The notes: a model not told the origin generated them from the letters alone. Numbered from the stretch's first letter, positions 24,419 through 33,978 are shown. The stretch: DNA of 64,000 nt from Pseudovibrio denitrificans JCM 12308 (GCF_001310815.1 NZ_BAZK01000010.1:62001-126000), one strand, 5' to 3'. Made by a program: numbers and translations.

Positions 24419-26035
24419 TCACTCATTCGGACCATGCCCTGCCCAACTGATGCCAGCGAGCTCTGACATTTCTTTCTTCCAGCTGGTGATGTCGTCGACT
24501 GAGAAGTCCGAGATATGAGCGTGTCCGCATGCACGGGCGAGAACTTTCATCAGCTCCACCGAGGCTGAGAAGAATTTCTCCAGACGCTTAGCGGATTTTT
24601 CGACTTCCAGACGGGCGACAAGGTGGTCTTTCTGGGTCGCGATGCCAACCGGGCAGTTGTTGGTGTGGCAAGCGCGCATGGCGATACAGCCAATGGCTTG
24701 CATCGGGGCATTTGCCAAAGCCACTGCGTCTGCTCCCAAAGCCATTGCTTTTACAAAGTCTTCGGGCTTACGCAGGCCGCCTGTGATGACGAGCGTTACA
24801 TCTCGCTGGCCACTTCGGTCCAAATGTCGACGTGCTCGTGCGAGGGCCGGGATGGTTGGAACCGAGATGTTATCACGGAACACCAATGGTGACGCCCCTG
24901 TACCACCGCCTCGTCCATCGAGGATGATGTAGTCCACACCCACTTCCAGCGCGGCATCGATGTCTTTTTCGATGTGCTGCGCAGAAAGTTTGAAGCCGAT
25001 TGGGATACCGCCTGTTCTATCGCGTACCTCATCTGCAAAATTGCGGAAGTCTGCGGGCTTCATCCATTCAGGAAAGCGAGCTGGAGAAATCGCGCCTTCT
25101 CCAGGGTTCAATCCCCTCACCGCAGCGATTTTTTCGGTTACCTTTGCAGCTGGCAAGTGTCCACCAGTTCCGGTTTTTGCAGCCTGTCCGCCTTTGAAGT
25201 GGAAGGCCTGTACTCTTTCCAGCTGTTCCCATGAGAAGCCGAAGCGCGCTGAGGCAAGCTCATAGAAATAGCGTGAGTTTTCAGCCTGCTCTTCCGGCAG
25301 CATTCCGCCCTCACCGGAGCAGATACCTGTGCCGACACTCTCAGCACCGCGTGCAAGGGCAATTTTGGCTGGTTCAGAGAGCGCGCCAAAGCTCATATCC
25401 GAAACGAAGAGCGGAATTTGCAGGCGCAGCGGCTTTTGCGCCTTGGGGCCGATGACTACATCCGTACCAACAGGTTCCTCATCCAGACGTGGAGGCCTAT
25501 GCAGCTGAGCTGTCAGGATCTGGATGTCTTCCCACTGAGGCAGCTCTGTGGTTGGTACGCCCATGGCTTCGATAGCACCATGGTGCCCTGTCTGTTTCAA
25601 GCCTGCACGTGCGTAGTTCTGGATCAGCTTGTTGTGAGGTTCTTCTTCGGTGCCGTGAAAGTCGGCATACTCACCAAGATACGATTTGCGGAAGTACGGC
25701 TGAGGGTTGTCTTTTGCCCAGGCTTTGACTTCGTCTTCATCTACGTAGACAGCGCTATCTTCCACGAAGTGGGTGAACTTTTGCAGGCACTCTTTGTTGT
25801 CGTAGGCACTGACACCGGAGTTCAGTCGGTAATCCCAGTTATGAAGACCACAGATCAGGTTTCGTCCTCTGACATACCCGTCTGAGAGCAAAGCGCCACG
25901 GTGCAGACAGCGGCCATACAGGACGGAGATATCCTCATCAAATCTAACAATGACGAGATCTACCCCACCAACTAGAGCATGAGCAGGTTTGCGATCTTCC
26001 AGTTCATTTAATGCAGCAACTTGCACCTTACGCAT
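24419..26035 (-). CDS. Rieske domain fused to a glutamate-synthase-like FMN/Fe-S enzyme
   Basis: A 538-aa protein. Residues about 1-105 are a Rieske [2Fe-2S] domain with C43-x-H45 and C62-x2-H65 (GRCLHRG, ICGLHNW). Residues about 150-520 match the FMN-binding central domain of GltB-type glutamate synthase, with GLNPGEGAISP, the phosphate-binding ILDGRGGGTGASP, and a [3Fe-4S] motif at C450, C456, C461 (RACHTNNCPVGIATQ). The amidotransferase domain of true GltB is absent, so it is not ordinary glutamate synthase. Stand-alone relatives act as FMN oxidoreductases, for example in N-methylglutamate formation. It leads a compact operon with a membrane Rieske/heme protein, which suggests electron delivery to the membrane. 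Confidence 0.83.
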   Translation of the reverse strand: MRKVQVAALNELEDRKPAHALVGGVDLVIVRFDEDISVLYGRCLHRGALLSDGYVRGRNLICGLHNWDYRLNSGVSAYDNKECLQKFTHFVEDSAVYVDEDEVKAWAKDNPQPYFRKSYLGEYADFHGTEEEPHNKLIQNYARAGLKQTGHHGAIEAMGVPTTELPQWEDIQILTAQLHRPPRLDEEPVGTDVVIGPKAQKPLRLQIPLFVSDMSFGALSEPAKIALARGAESVGTGICSGEGGMLPEEQAENSRYFYELASARFGFSWEQLERVQAFHFKGGQAAKTGTGGHLPAAKVTEKIAAVRGLNPGEGAISPARFPEWMKPADFRNFADEVRDRTGGIPIGFKLSAQHIEKDIDAALEVGVDYIILDGRGGGTGASPLVFRDNISVPTIPALARARRHLDRSGQRDVTLVITGGLRKPEDFVKAMALGADAVALANAPMQAIGCIAMRACHTNNCPVGIATQKDHLVARLEVEKSAKRLEKFFSASVELMKVLARACGHAHISDFSVDDITSWKKEMSELAGISWAGHGPNE

Positions 26036-26560
26036 TCAGCGGCATCCTTACGCTTTTACAGCCTTGCAGCTGTTTGAGTGCATTTCAAAAAGTCAGATCA
26101 CCAAGCTATTCTACGTACTTATCCTTAACTGTTCTATTTGGCACAGTTGCAAAATACATGTCCGAAACATCCCGGTGCATTGATGTTGTAAGCTGAGAGT
26201 GTTCAAGAATAACTGCACCTGACTTTACCCAAAGTTAGTACCTGACCTGCAAGAGACCATTACTGTTACGGGTAAAATGCATCTCAATCTGTTGCAGCTT
26301 CTCCCCCCGGATTACGTAGATTACATCCTAAAAACTTCAGTAATGACGGGATAGTAACGTTTAAACAAAGAAGCGTCAGTCTATCAAAATACACAGTGAG
26401 AAACACGGGAGCACTCACAGAACCTTTCAGATAACAGCTGTGTTTTCTACGCGAGACAAAGAATAAGAGGACAAGGAAATTGGAGGCTAATAAATGTTTG
26501 AATGCAAGCATTTCCCCCCTTACTCTCGCAGGAAATCACCTGTGTTTATGAGAGATACCC
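26036..26560. other. Divergent intergenic region without recognised genes
   Basis: About 525 bp between the leftward Rieske operon and rightward mogA. It is A/T-richer than its neighbours and must hold both promoters. The open frames here are short, lack ribosome sites and have no recognisable content. I see no strong palindrome. Confidence 0.4.
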
Positions 26561-27085
26561 ATGAAGATTGCAGCTGTTACCATCTCTGATCGCGCCAGTG
26601 ATGGCACCTACGAAGATAAAAGCGGCCCGGCTATTCTGGCTTACCTTGAGAATGCTGTTACCAGCCCATGGGAGCCCATCCATAAGATCATTCCAGATGG
26701 AATCGAGAGTGTCAGTACGACTTTGAAGCAGCTGGCTGACGAAGATGGCGTTGATCTGATCCTCACCACCGGCGGCACTGGCCCCTCTCCTCGCGACCTC
26801 ACGCCTGAGGCCATGGAATTGGTTATGGAGAAAGAGCTGCGTGGTTTTGGTGAGCTGATGCGCCAGTTGTCTCTGAAAGAGGTTCCAACTGCAATTCTTT
26901 CACGCCAGACTGCTGGTATTCGCGGTAAGAGCCTGATCATTAACCTGCCGGGCAAGCCAGCCAGCATCAAAACCTGTCTTGATGCTGTGTTTCAGGCTGT
27001 TCCGTATTGTCTGGACCTGATTGGCGCAGGACGCATTGAAACAGATCCAGACGTCATCGTGGCATTCCGTCCGAAAGCGAAGTAA
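26561..27085 (+). CDS. mogA: Molybdopterin adenylyltransferase MogA
   Basis: A 174-aa protein of the MoCF/MogA family. It starts MKIAAVTISDRASDGTYEDKSG and carries the signature LTTGGTGPSPRDLTPEAM, then GIRGKSLIINLPGKPASIKT. It adenylates molybdopterin so that molybdate can be inserted, in the cytoplasm. Family-typical length. It is convergent with a nitroreductase gene 6 bp away and has no other molybdenum cofactor gene beside it in the window. Confidence 0.92.
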   Translation: MKIAAVTISDRASDGTYEDKSGPAILAYLENAVTSPWEPIHKIIPDGIESVSTTLKQLADEDGVDLILTTGGTGPSPRDLTPEAMELVMEKELRGFGELMRQLSLKEVPTAILSRQTAGIRGKSLIINLPGKPASIKTCLDAVFQAVPYCLDLIGAGRIETDPDVIVAFRPKAK

Positions 27086-27090
27086 GAGTC

Positions 27091-27675
27091 TTACATCGGC
27101 ATCCAGGTTGAATGGAGTTCCTGAGGTTCTTGTCTTCCTTTGGCTGGTCGTGTCTCATCAACCTTGCCAAGCGAGATAAAGCAGAGGAACTCCTCATTTT
27201 CTGAGAGGCCTAATCCTTTATGGAATGCAGGAGAACGTGCGCTGTCACCACTGGTGATCCGCGATGCATAGCCCATCGCGTGTGCGACCAGCACCATGTT
27301 CTGCAAAGCTGTTCCGGCAGAGAGCATTTGCTCGTATTTGGGAATGCGGGTCTCATCGGAACCGTGAAAACAGCCTACTAAAACAAGAAGTACTGGTCCT
27401 TTATGCGCTTTTTCCCTTGCGCGGGTCAGTGCTTCTTCGGTTGGCGTTGCCTGCGTTTCTTCGACGGCTTTTACAAAAAGCTCTCCCAGATCATTGCGAG
27501 CGTCTGTCGGGATTTCTAAAATTCGGAAGGGATGCAGGTGGCCGTGGTCCGGCGCTGCTGCGGCGGCTTCAACTATCAGCTTCATCTCTTCTCTACTCGG
27601 TCCAGGAGCTTTCATCTGCTTAAGTGAGGCCGATGTGCGTGAGCGGATAATCTCGACTAGTTGTTGAGCGTTCAT
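27091..27675 (-). CDS. Nitroreductase family protein (YdjA-like)
   Basis: A 194-aa flavin reductase-fold protein. The N-terminal RSRTSASLKQMKAPGPSREE and AAAAPDHGHLHPFRILEI match the short YdjA/TdsD-like nitroreductases, which bind FMN as dimers and reduce nitro or quinone compounds with NAD(P)H. Residues near LSAGTALQNMVLVAHAMG form the dimer/FMN helix. The physiological substrate is unknown. It is convergent with mogA. Confidence 0.86.
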   Translation of the reverse strand: MNAQQLVEIIRSRTSASLKQMKAPGPSREEMKLIVEAAAAAPDHGHLHPFRILEIPTDARNDLGELFVKAVEETQATPTEEALTRAREKAHKGPVLLVLVGCFHGSDETRIPKYEQMLSAGTALQNMVLVAHAMGYASRITSGDSARSPAFHKGLGLSENEEFLCFISLGKVDETRPAKGRQEPQELHSTWMPM

Positions 27676-27886
27676 GATGACGCCTCTCGCCTTTAACTAT
27701 TTATAGAACCGATGAAATTTGCATTCATACTACGCAGATGAACTGTCAGCCTACAAGAAGATAAGCATACCGCCTGCACTTTCAGCACCGCAGATCTGAG
27801 TTAGCCTGGCTGGACAAATACACAATTTACCTTAAGGTAAACCGATATTTTCCAGTCAGTGACTGCAAACATATTGGGTGCGTATT

Positions 27887-29107
27887 ATGGGTGTCTCTTA
27901 TTTAAAGGTTGGTTTAGGAGCTATTGTTGTTATTGCCGCTGCAGGTTACGGCATCATTCGATCTGGCTATGTTGCTGAGTACGTCGACAACTCACGAAAC
28001 ATCGTCACTGCTCACCAGCCTTATTCCATAGATAAAGACGCTCAGGCTTTGCATTCCAAACTGCGGGTTGCTGATCTGCATAATGATGTTCTTTTGTGGG
28101 GCAGAGACATCACCAAAGCCTCTGAAACCGGGCACTCTGATCTTCCTCGCTTCGACAGAGGTAATGTTGGTGTGCAGGTGTTCACGAGCGTTACCAAGTC
28201 TCCTCGGGGACAAAACTATAAGAACAACAGCTCCGACGCCTTTGACAACATTACGCTTCTAGGCCTTGTACAAGGTTGGCCAACAGATGCTTTGAATGAA
28301 CTCTCCCGACGGGCCCTCCTCCAAGCCGCACGCCTTTACGCTTTAGAGAAAAGCCATCCAGATAAAGTCAAAGTCATTCACAACAGGGAAGAATTGGAAG
28401 TGGTTTTGGAAGCCCGTGACAATGGCTCCAAAGTTATGGCTGGCATTTTAGGCACTGAGGGCGGTCACGCGCTGGATGGCAACATCAACAATGTAAACCT
28501 GCTCTATGACGGTGGACTACGCCTCATGGGTCTGCATCACTTCTTCGATAACAAGCTGGGAGGCTCGCTGCATGGTCTCTCAAAGGGAGGACTGACGGAC
28601 TTCGGTCAAGACGTGGTGCGCCTTATGGAAGAGAAGGAGATGATCATTGATCTCGCCCATTCTTCTCCCGCAGTCATTGAGGATGTGCTGGCGATGAGTA
28701 CCCGTCCTGTCATTGTCTCACATACCGGTGTGAAAGGCGCTTGTAACACTCCAAGGAACCTTACTGATGATCAGGTGAGAGCTGTTGCAGCTAAGAATGG
28801 ATTGATCGGCATTGGCTTTTGGGCAGCTGCCGCCTGCGACATCAGCCCTAATGGCGTTGCTAAGTCTATCGCATACGCTGTTTCTATCGCTGGTATCGAT
28901 CACGTAGCCCTGGGTTCTGACTTCGATGGCTCTGTCACGACGGCTTTTGACGCTTCAGAATTTGCAGTAGTGACACAGGAACTTTTGAACCTCGGCTTCT
29001 CTGAGGACCAGATTGCTGCTGTGATGGGTGAGAATGCCATCAGATTCTTTTTGGAAAATCTTCCACAAGGAGAACGCGGTGAAGAAACGCTTGCCTCAAG
29101 TGATTGA
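27887..29107 (+). CDS. Membrane dipeptidase (peptidase family M19)
   Basis: A 406-aa zinc dipeptidase. A hydrophobic segment at about residues 6-27 anchors or exports it. Metal-ligand motifs of renal-type dipeptidase are in order: VADLHNDVLLWG, GTEGGHAL, DLAHSS, IVSHTGVKG and ALGSDFDGS. It should hydrolyse dipeptides, probably in the periplasm. The ATG at 27887 is chosen, although an in-frame GTG at 27878 is possible. It has its own promoter region, shared with the divergent nitroreductase. Family assignment is firm; the substrate is not. Confidence 0.88.
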   Translation: MGVSYLKVGLGAIVVIAAAGYGIIRSGYVAEYVDNSRNIVTAHQPYSIDKDAQALHSKLRVADLHNDVLLWGRDITKASETGHSDLPRFDRGNVGVQVFTSVTKSPRGQNYKNNSSDAFDNITLLGLVQGWPTDALNELSRRALLQAARLYALEKSHPDKVKVIHNREELEVVLEARDNGSKVMAGILGTEGGHALDGNINNVNLLYDGGLRLMGLHHFFDNKLGGSLHGLSKGGLTDFGQDVVRLMEEKEMIIDLAHSSPAVIEDVLAMSTRPVIVSHTGVKGACNTPRNLTDDQVRAVAAKNGLIGIGFWAAAACDISPNGVAKSIAYAVSIAGIDHVALGSDFDGSVTTAFDASEFAVVTQELLNLGFSEDQIAAVMGENAIRFFLENLPQGERGEETLASSD

Positions 29108-29178
29108 AGGCAAAAGCACTTTAATACGTGCAGTGCACCTGTTGGATGAAGCGATCTAATTTTCAGGAGAGAGAAAAA

Positions 29179-29254
29179 TGGCGCACCGGGAGGATTCGAA
29201 CCCCCGACCCCCAGATTCGTAGTCTGGTGCTCTATCCAGCTGAGCTACCGGTGC
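29179..29254 (-). tRNA. tRNA-Arg (anticodon ACG), copy 1
   Basis: On the minus strand it starts GCACCGGTAGCTCAG, carries an anticodon stem CCAGA/TCTGG around loop CTACGAA (anticodon ACG), the T-loop TTCGAAT and an encoded CCA end. The total is 76 nt. With a 5-bp T-stem, the 3' acceptor strand is one C short of pairing all seven 5' bases. ACG reads CGN Arg codons through inosine at position 34. Confidence 0.93.
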
Positions 29255-29328
29255 GCGGTTTCTTGCGAACAAGAACTATATGTTGGCCTAGTGCTATCTA
29301 AACCATCTACTCTTTAGAAGAGAGTAAA

Positions 29329-29404
29329 TGGCGCACCGGGAGGATTCGAACCCCCGACCCCCAGATTCGTAGTCTGGTGCTCTATCCAGCTGAGCTACCG
29401 GTGC
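29329..29404 (-). tRNA. tRNA-Arg (anticodon ACG), copy 2
   Basis: Identical in sequence to copy 1, exactly 150 bp further along, on the same strand and with an encoded CCA. The flanks differ, so this is a duplicated tRNA body, not a duplicated longer block. The same one-base shortage at the acceptor/T-arm junction is seen here. Confidence 0.93.
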
Positions 29405-29558
29405 AGGCCGTGTTCCCTGCGGAACGGGGGTCTATGTAGCCGCCTTCCCCGACCTTGGCAAGCGCTTTAGAGAAGTTTTTTGAAGGGAATTTGCGTTTTG
29501 GGGATAACAATTTCTGACTATCAGAACAAAGACGTAGGGCATTGCACCCTAAACGTGA

Positions 29559-29589
29559 GAAAAGCTGCACTTGCAGGGTGCAGCTTTTC
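29559..29589 (-). terminator. Hairpin after the histidine kinase gene
   Basis: Perfect 12-bp stem GAAAAGCTGCAC / GTGCAGCTTTTC (29559-29570 and 29578-29589), 7 bp beyond the kinase stop on its transcript. The T-run is inside the stem, so it could work in both directions. Confidence 0.75.
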
Positions 29590-29595
29590 CAGAAT

Positions 29596-31143
29596 TTAGC
29601 CCTTGCTACTGTCTGCCGGGAATAGTCTCGTAACTTTTTCAGCAGCTTGCACACCATGTTTGTATGGAAGCTGTATTTTAAAGCAGGCCCCAGTGGTCAC
29701 ATCTTTTTCTAATGTGATCTTTCCGCCATGGGCCACAACGATCTCTGCTGCGATCGCCAGACCCAGTCCAGTGCCCCCGACCTTGCCTGAAGTCTGGAAG
29801 GCTTTGAACAGGCCCTCCTGTGCCTTGGCGGGTATGCCCGGTCCTGTATCTGACACATAAATAGAGAGCATATCCTCTTCTACTTCAGAGTGGATCTCGA
29901 TCCGACACACGACTTCAGATGCACCTTTGGATGCCTCCATCGCTTGCACTGAGTTTCGGCAGAGGTTGAGAAGGACGCGGAAGATCTGTTCCGGGTCTGC
30001 TTCCAGCTCCTGTGTCTCCGGCACATTCACATGCATCTCAATGCCTTTGGAATAACTGGAGAGGCCAAGAACCTCCTCCACATCGCGCAGGACAGATGCA
30101 AGACGGATAACACGTAGTTCTGGCGCAGCCTCCTGAACCTTGCCATAGGAAAGCACTGCACTGGTGTAGCTGGCGGCCCGATCGAGGGTAGCCAGAATTT
30201 TCGGAGCTACACGTTGCACAGTTGGGTCAGGGAGCATTTCCAGACGCTCCAGGAACAACTGTGCAGATGCCAGCAAATTGCGCATGTCGTGGTTGATCTT
30301 GGAGACTGCCAGACCCAATGCAGCCATACGGCGCTGCTGGTTCAGTGTCTGGTTCAAAGACTTCTGCATGGACTGCAGCTGGATCTCAGCTTCACCCAAC
30401 TCATCAGAACGTCCGCTTGGCTTGATGATCTCACGTGCATTTTCCGGAGATTCAGCAAAACGCATCATGGAACCGGTCAAGCGCTGCAAAGGGCGCAACA
30501 GCAAGGAGCGGATAGACAGATAAACAAGCGCTGCCGTCAAACAGGAGATGATGAGAGACAGCTGCAGAATGTTCAGAGCGTATTTCTGCAAGTCGTCACG
30601 CAACAAGGATGCTGGGAAGACCATATCCACGCGTCCACCGGAGCGCATATCAATGTCACCAATCACGCGGATCTGGCCCGTACGGGTTCCGGTCAAGAAC
30701 TGCAGGCTACATCCAATAGCGTCCCAAGGGGAATCCCGTGTCATATCGATCGTCTTGGTGATGTTCATTTGAGAACTATCCATCGCGATCAAATTGCGAC
30801 GTTCGCCAACTGCCAGAGAAATGGCCTGCGCGCCGGTTGCTTCAAGCAGCTCATGCTGAACCTGCGGAGACAAGGTCTCACTTTCAGACAGCAAGGTTGC
30901 CGCTACACCACCAACCGCCAGACGGTCACGAAGCCAGGTGTTTCGATAATTTGCAATTGAAGGGACAAAAATAAGAACTTCGCTGAGCATGACGAACAGG
31001 ATCGTCAGCACCAGAAGTTTGCCAGATAGGCCCATGCCACCGCGGAACAATTTGCGGCGTTTGCCTTTCGGAGTTTCATCCGAGTTCAGCTTTTTCGGCG
31101 TGACCTCTGTTTCAGAGGTCACTCTCCCATTATTTTGAGCCAT
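29596..31143 (-). CDS. Sensor histidine kinase
   Basis: A 515-aa membrane kinase. The first helix is at about residues 41-63 and the second at about 195-217, with a ~130-aa periplasmic sensor between them. A HAMP linker (RPLQRLTGSMMRFAE) follows, then the phospho-acceptor His in SKINHDMRNLLAS. The ATP-binding domain has N box LLNLCRNSVQAME, G1 DTGPGIP and G2 GGTGLGLAIA. It should autophosphorylate and pass phosphate to a response regulator, but none is next to it, so it is an orphan kinase here. ATG 31143 has AGGTGG just upstream and is preferred to 31170. The signal is unknown. Confidence 0.86.
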   Translation of the reverse strand: MAQNNGRVTSETEVTPKKLNSDETPKGKRRKLFRGGMGLSGKLLVLTILFVMLSEVLIFVPSIANYRNTWLRDRLAVGGVAATLLSESETLSPQVQHELLEATGAQAISLAVGERRNLIAMDSSQMNITKTIDMTRDSPWDAIGCSLQFLTGTRTGQIRVIGDIDMRSGGRVDMVFPASLLRDDLQKYALNILQLSLIISCLTAALVYLSIRSLLLRPLQRLTGSMMRFAESPENAREIIKPSGRSDELGEAEIQLQSMQKSLNQTLNQQRRMAALGLAVSKINHDMRNLLASAQLFLERLEMLPDPTVQRVAPKILATLDRAASYTSAVLSYGKVQEAAPELRVIRLASVLRDVEEVLGLSSYSKGIEMHVNVPETQELEADPEQIFRVLLNLCRNSVQAMEASKGASEVVCRIEIHSEVEEDMLSIYVSDTGPGIPAKAQEGLFKAFQTSGKVGGTGLGLAIAAEIVVAHGGKITLEKDVTTGACFKIQLPYKHGVQAAEKVTRLFPADSSKG

Positions 31144-31273
31144 CCACCTACCTGATGAGTTGGTACACAATGATCGTGCAGCGCAGATTGTTGTTACGCG
31201 CTATGCCTTACTCATTTTTAGCAGATGACGTGTGCCAAGCAACACACTTCTCTCACAGCCGATCACAAGTGCG

Positions 31274-32718
31274 TCATCCGAACTTTCTCAGAAGCGCCAG
31301 AATTCTGCGAACCCAAGGATTTTTAGGGGCATCCGCATAATACGTAAGTGCAGCCCTGCGAATTGCTTCATTTAGTGTTGGGTACGGGAAGACAACACCG
31401 AGGAGCGCGCCGACTTTCAGCTTCTGCGAGATCATAAGAGCCAGTAGACCGATCTGCTCACCAGCACCTGGACCAACAATGGATGCACCAACAAGTTGGC
31501 CTTTGCCGTTTGCCAGAAGTTTGACCTGACCTTCTCCCTTACCTTCTGCCAGCGCTCTGTCGTTTCCTGAGAACTCGGCTGTGAGGACTTTCAGCTTTTC
31601 ACCAAACTGCTCACGCGCTTGCTGCTCAGAGAGACCAACCTGACCGATTTCCGGCTCAGTGTAGGTCACTGCAGGCATGGTGATGCTGTTGTGGTTGATT
31701 GGCATCCGGAACAGGATGGAACGGATGACCAGAGATGCATGTGCACCTGCAGCATGGGTGAACTGCGCACCACCTGCGACATCACCAATCGCATAAACCT
31801 TACGGTTGGTTGTGCGCAGGCCATCATCTGTCTTGATACCTTGCGGGTGAACTCGATGCCAGCAGCTTCCAGACCTAAGGAAGTGACATTCGGCGCACGA
31901 CCAGCCGCGATCAGAAGATGCGTACCTTCAACAGTGCCTTCAGCCTCATCATCCACCTTGATGGAGACTTTGACGCCATTATCGGTTCGCTCAACAGCAT
32001 TGACCTTGGTGTTGGCAAGGATCTCAACGCCCTCAGCTTCCATCTTGCGAATGACTTGAGCTGCGTGATCTGGATCAGTCACCGCCAACGGGCGCAGAGC
32101 TTCGATGACGGTTACGCGACTTCCGAGGCGGCGATGTGCCTGAGCCATTTCCATGCCGATTGGACCTGCACCAATAATAATGAGGTGCTCAGGGCGTTCT
32201 GTCAGTTCAAAAAGGTTTTCGTTGGTCAAGTATGGCGTGTTTTCGATGCCCGGGATCGGAGGAACGGCTGCACTGGATCCAGTGGCAACCACATAGCGAC
32301 GCGCTTTTATGAGTTGCTCGCCGACTTTTACGGTATCAGCGGAGACGAACTCACCAGCACCCTGAATAACATTCACACCCAGCCCTTCAAAGCGCTCGAC
32401 AGAGTCATGAGGGGCAATCGTCGCGATGACATCATGGACGTGGTCATTCACTCTTGAGAAATCGATCTCAGGTTCATGTGCGCCTACGCCGAACTTTTCG
32501 GAAGAACGGAAAGTCGCCGCCGCTTTGCCTGCTGCGATGATTGCTTTGGATGGGACACAGCCGTAGTTGAGGCAGTCACCACCCATTTTGCCTTTTTCGA
32601 TCAGAACAACATCCACTCCAAAGGCTGCTGCGGCAGCGGCGACGGAGAGGCCGCCCGAGCCGGCGCCAATTACACAGATGTCCGGGGTCAAAGTTTTTGC
32701 ATTATTGTTATTGGTCAT
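31274..32718 (-). pseudogene. FAD-dependent disulfide reductase (mercuric/lipoamide type), broken by one missing base
   Basis: A class I pyridine nucleotide-disulfide oxidoreductase. From 32718 it shows the FAD motif VIGAGSGGLSVAAAAAAFG, the redox disulfide GGDCLNYGCVPSK and the NAD(P)H motif IIGAGPIGMEMAQAHRRLG. Near 31840 one base is missing: AAGGTATC stands for AAG(G)GTATC. The reading continues as GIKTDDGLRTTNRKV, through the dimerisation domain, to 31274. The restored protein is 481 aa, typical for the family. It lies 40 bp after the TVP38-family gene, a pairing seen in many bacteria. Substrate unknown; a mercuric reductase is not supported because no N-terminal metal domain or C-terminal Cys pair is seen. 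Confidence 0.83.
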
Positions 32719-32758
32719 CGAGAAAGTCCGTTATTTCGAAATTGATCTTGTCTGAGAA

Positions 32759-33535
32759 TTATTTGCCGCGGAAGCGCTGAATAACCGGTGGGATGAGCGC
32801 AACCAAGCCAAGCGCTGCAAATGCCCAGATCAGTTCAGGTGTGATCAGTGCGGAGATCTCCACTTCGCATGTCCCAGCTGCAGAACAACCCGGATTCGCC
32901 TGTTCCTGTGCAAGGATCACGCTGTCCAGACCTGCACCAACGAAGGCGTATGCGAAGGTGCCTGGAATAATACCTACAAATGTCGCGATGAGGTATGTAG
33001 TGAGCGGAACGTGGAACAGCGCCGGAGCGATGTTGACCAGCCAGAATGGGAAGACTGGTGTCAGACGCAGGAAGAGAAGGTAGCTGAACGCGTTCTTGCG
33101 GAACCCTTCAGACATTTTATCAAGGAACGGCCCTGCTCTTTCTTTTAGTGTCGCACCAACAGAGGTTTTTGCTGCGATGAAGAGTAGTGCGGCACCAATG
33201 GTTGCCGCGACAACAGTGAGCAACCCACCAAAGAACCAACCAAACAGAAAACCACCGGCAATGGTCAGCAGAGATGCACCCGGGAAGGACAGCGCAACTG
33301 CAAGCGTGTAGACCACGAAATAGATGAGCGGGGTCAGGACTGGGTACTCAGCGAGATAATTTGCCAGCAACTGCTGATTTTTGATCAGGTTGCTGATCGT
33401 GATCTGCTGATGCCAGCCCTGAGAGATGCCATAGGCGGACACGGCAAGGATAACAAATAGCAGTCCCCAGCGTTTGATGAAGCCGAGGGCTCCGTCAGCT
33501 GATGACTTGTTATCGTTGTGTTCCGTGATTCCCAT
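32759..33535 (-). CDS. TVP38/TMEM64 family membrane protein
   Basis: A 258-aa protein with about six membrane segments and the VTT/SNARE-associated core. Visible parts are FPGASLLTIAGGFLFGWFFG and LRLTPVFPFWLVNIAPALF, with GIIPGTFAYAFVGAGL after them. This family sits in the inner membrane and is thought to act on lipids or transport. It is first in a two-gene unit with the disulfide reductase. Two cysteines (PGCSAAGTCEVE) lie in a loop near the C-terminus. The function is not established. Confidence 0.83.
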   Translation of the reverse strand: MGITEHNDNKSSADGALGFIKRWGLLFVILAVSAYGISQGWHQQITISNLIKNQQLLANYLAEYPVLTPLIYFVVYTLAVALSFPGASLLTIAGGFLFGWFFGGLLTVVAATIGAALLFIAAKTSVGATLKERAGPFLDKMSEGFRKNAFSYLLFLRLTPVFPFWLVNIAPALFHVPLTTYLIATFVGIIPGTFAYAFVGAGLDSVILAQEQANPGCSAAGTCEVEISALITPELIWAFAALGLVALIPPVIQRFRGK

Positions 33536-33978
33536 GGGCTTTTCCTTAGGTGGTTTCAGAGTTCAGACCGGAAAGAACCGAAACCTCTGTGTTCTTAGCC
33601 AATCTAAACCGAATAGGTTACTATGTTTTTTGCAGGCCAACTGCCTAACGAATTGATGCGTTAGAATTTTCATACAATCAGAAAGACCTCCGGTGTTATC
33701 ACAGGTTCGTGCATTGCCCGTAGTTTCACTGGGTTTTGAATGGGGGGTAACACCTGTACACGCTCGCGTGAGGGAATAAAGAGTCAGGATATCGCAGATT
33801 CCAGCACAGCAATTATTGACTTGAAGGGCTCACGCTAATATAAGCGCCGACGAATAGGAGTGCGTGTCCCATGCGCAAGGTCCTGTAACTTGAATAAAGT
33901 CGCGGTGACTTCGGGGACAAGACGCACAATCCAAATTAACGTTTAAGTTGGAGCCAATGGCTCTGCTAGGGTAATAAA
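33536..33978. other. Intergenic leader region before rpmH
   Basis: About 440 bp between the leftward TVP38 gene and rightward rpmH, with no convincing gene. It holds a pair of interleaved inverted repeats: GGTGTTA (33692-33698) with TAACACC (33748-33754), and ACAGGT (33701-33706) with ACCTGT (33752-33757). These cannot all pair at once and may form alternative structures. The rpmH promoter should lie here. Confidence 0.4.

Noticed and set aside
31274..32718. Mercuric reductase
   Set aside because: The flavoprotein fold fits, but the N-terminal metal-binding domain and C-terminal Cys pair are missing and no mer genes are near.
33696..33704. TTATCACAG, one mismatch from a DnaA box, near rpmH
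   Set aside because: A single imperfect box without a cluster, AT-rich unwinding region or dnaA gene does not support a replication origin.
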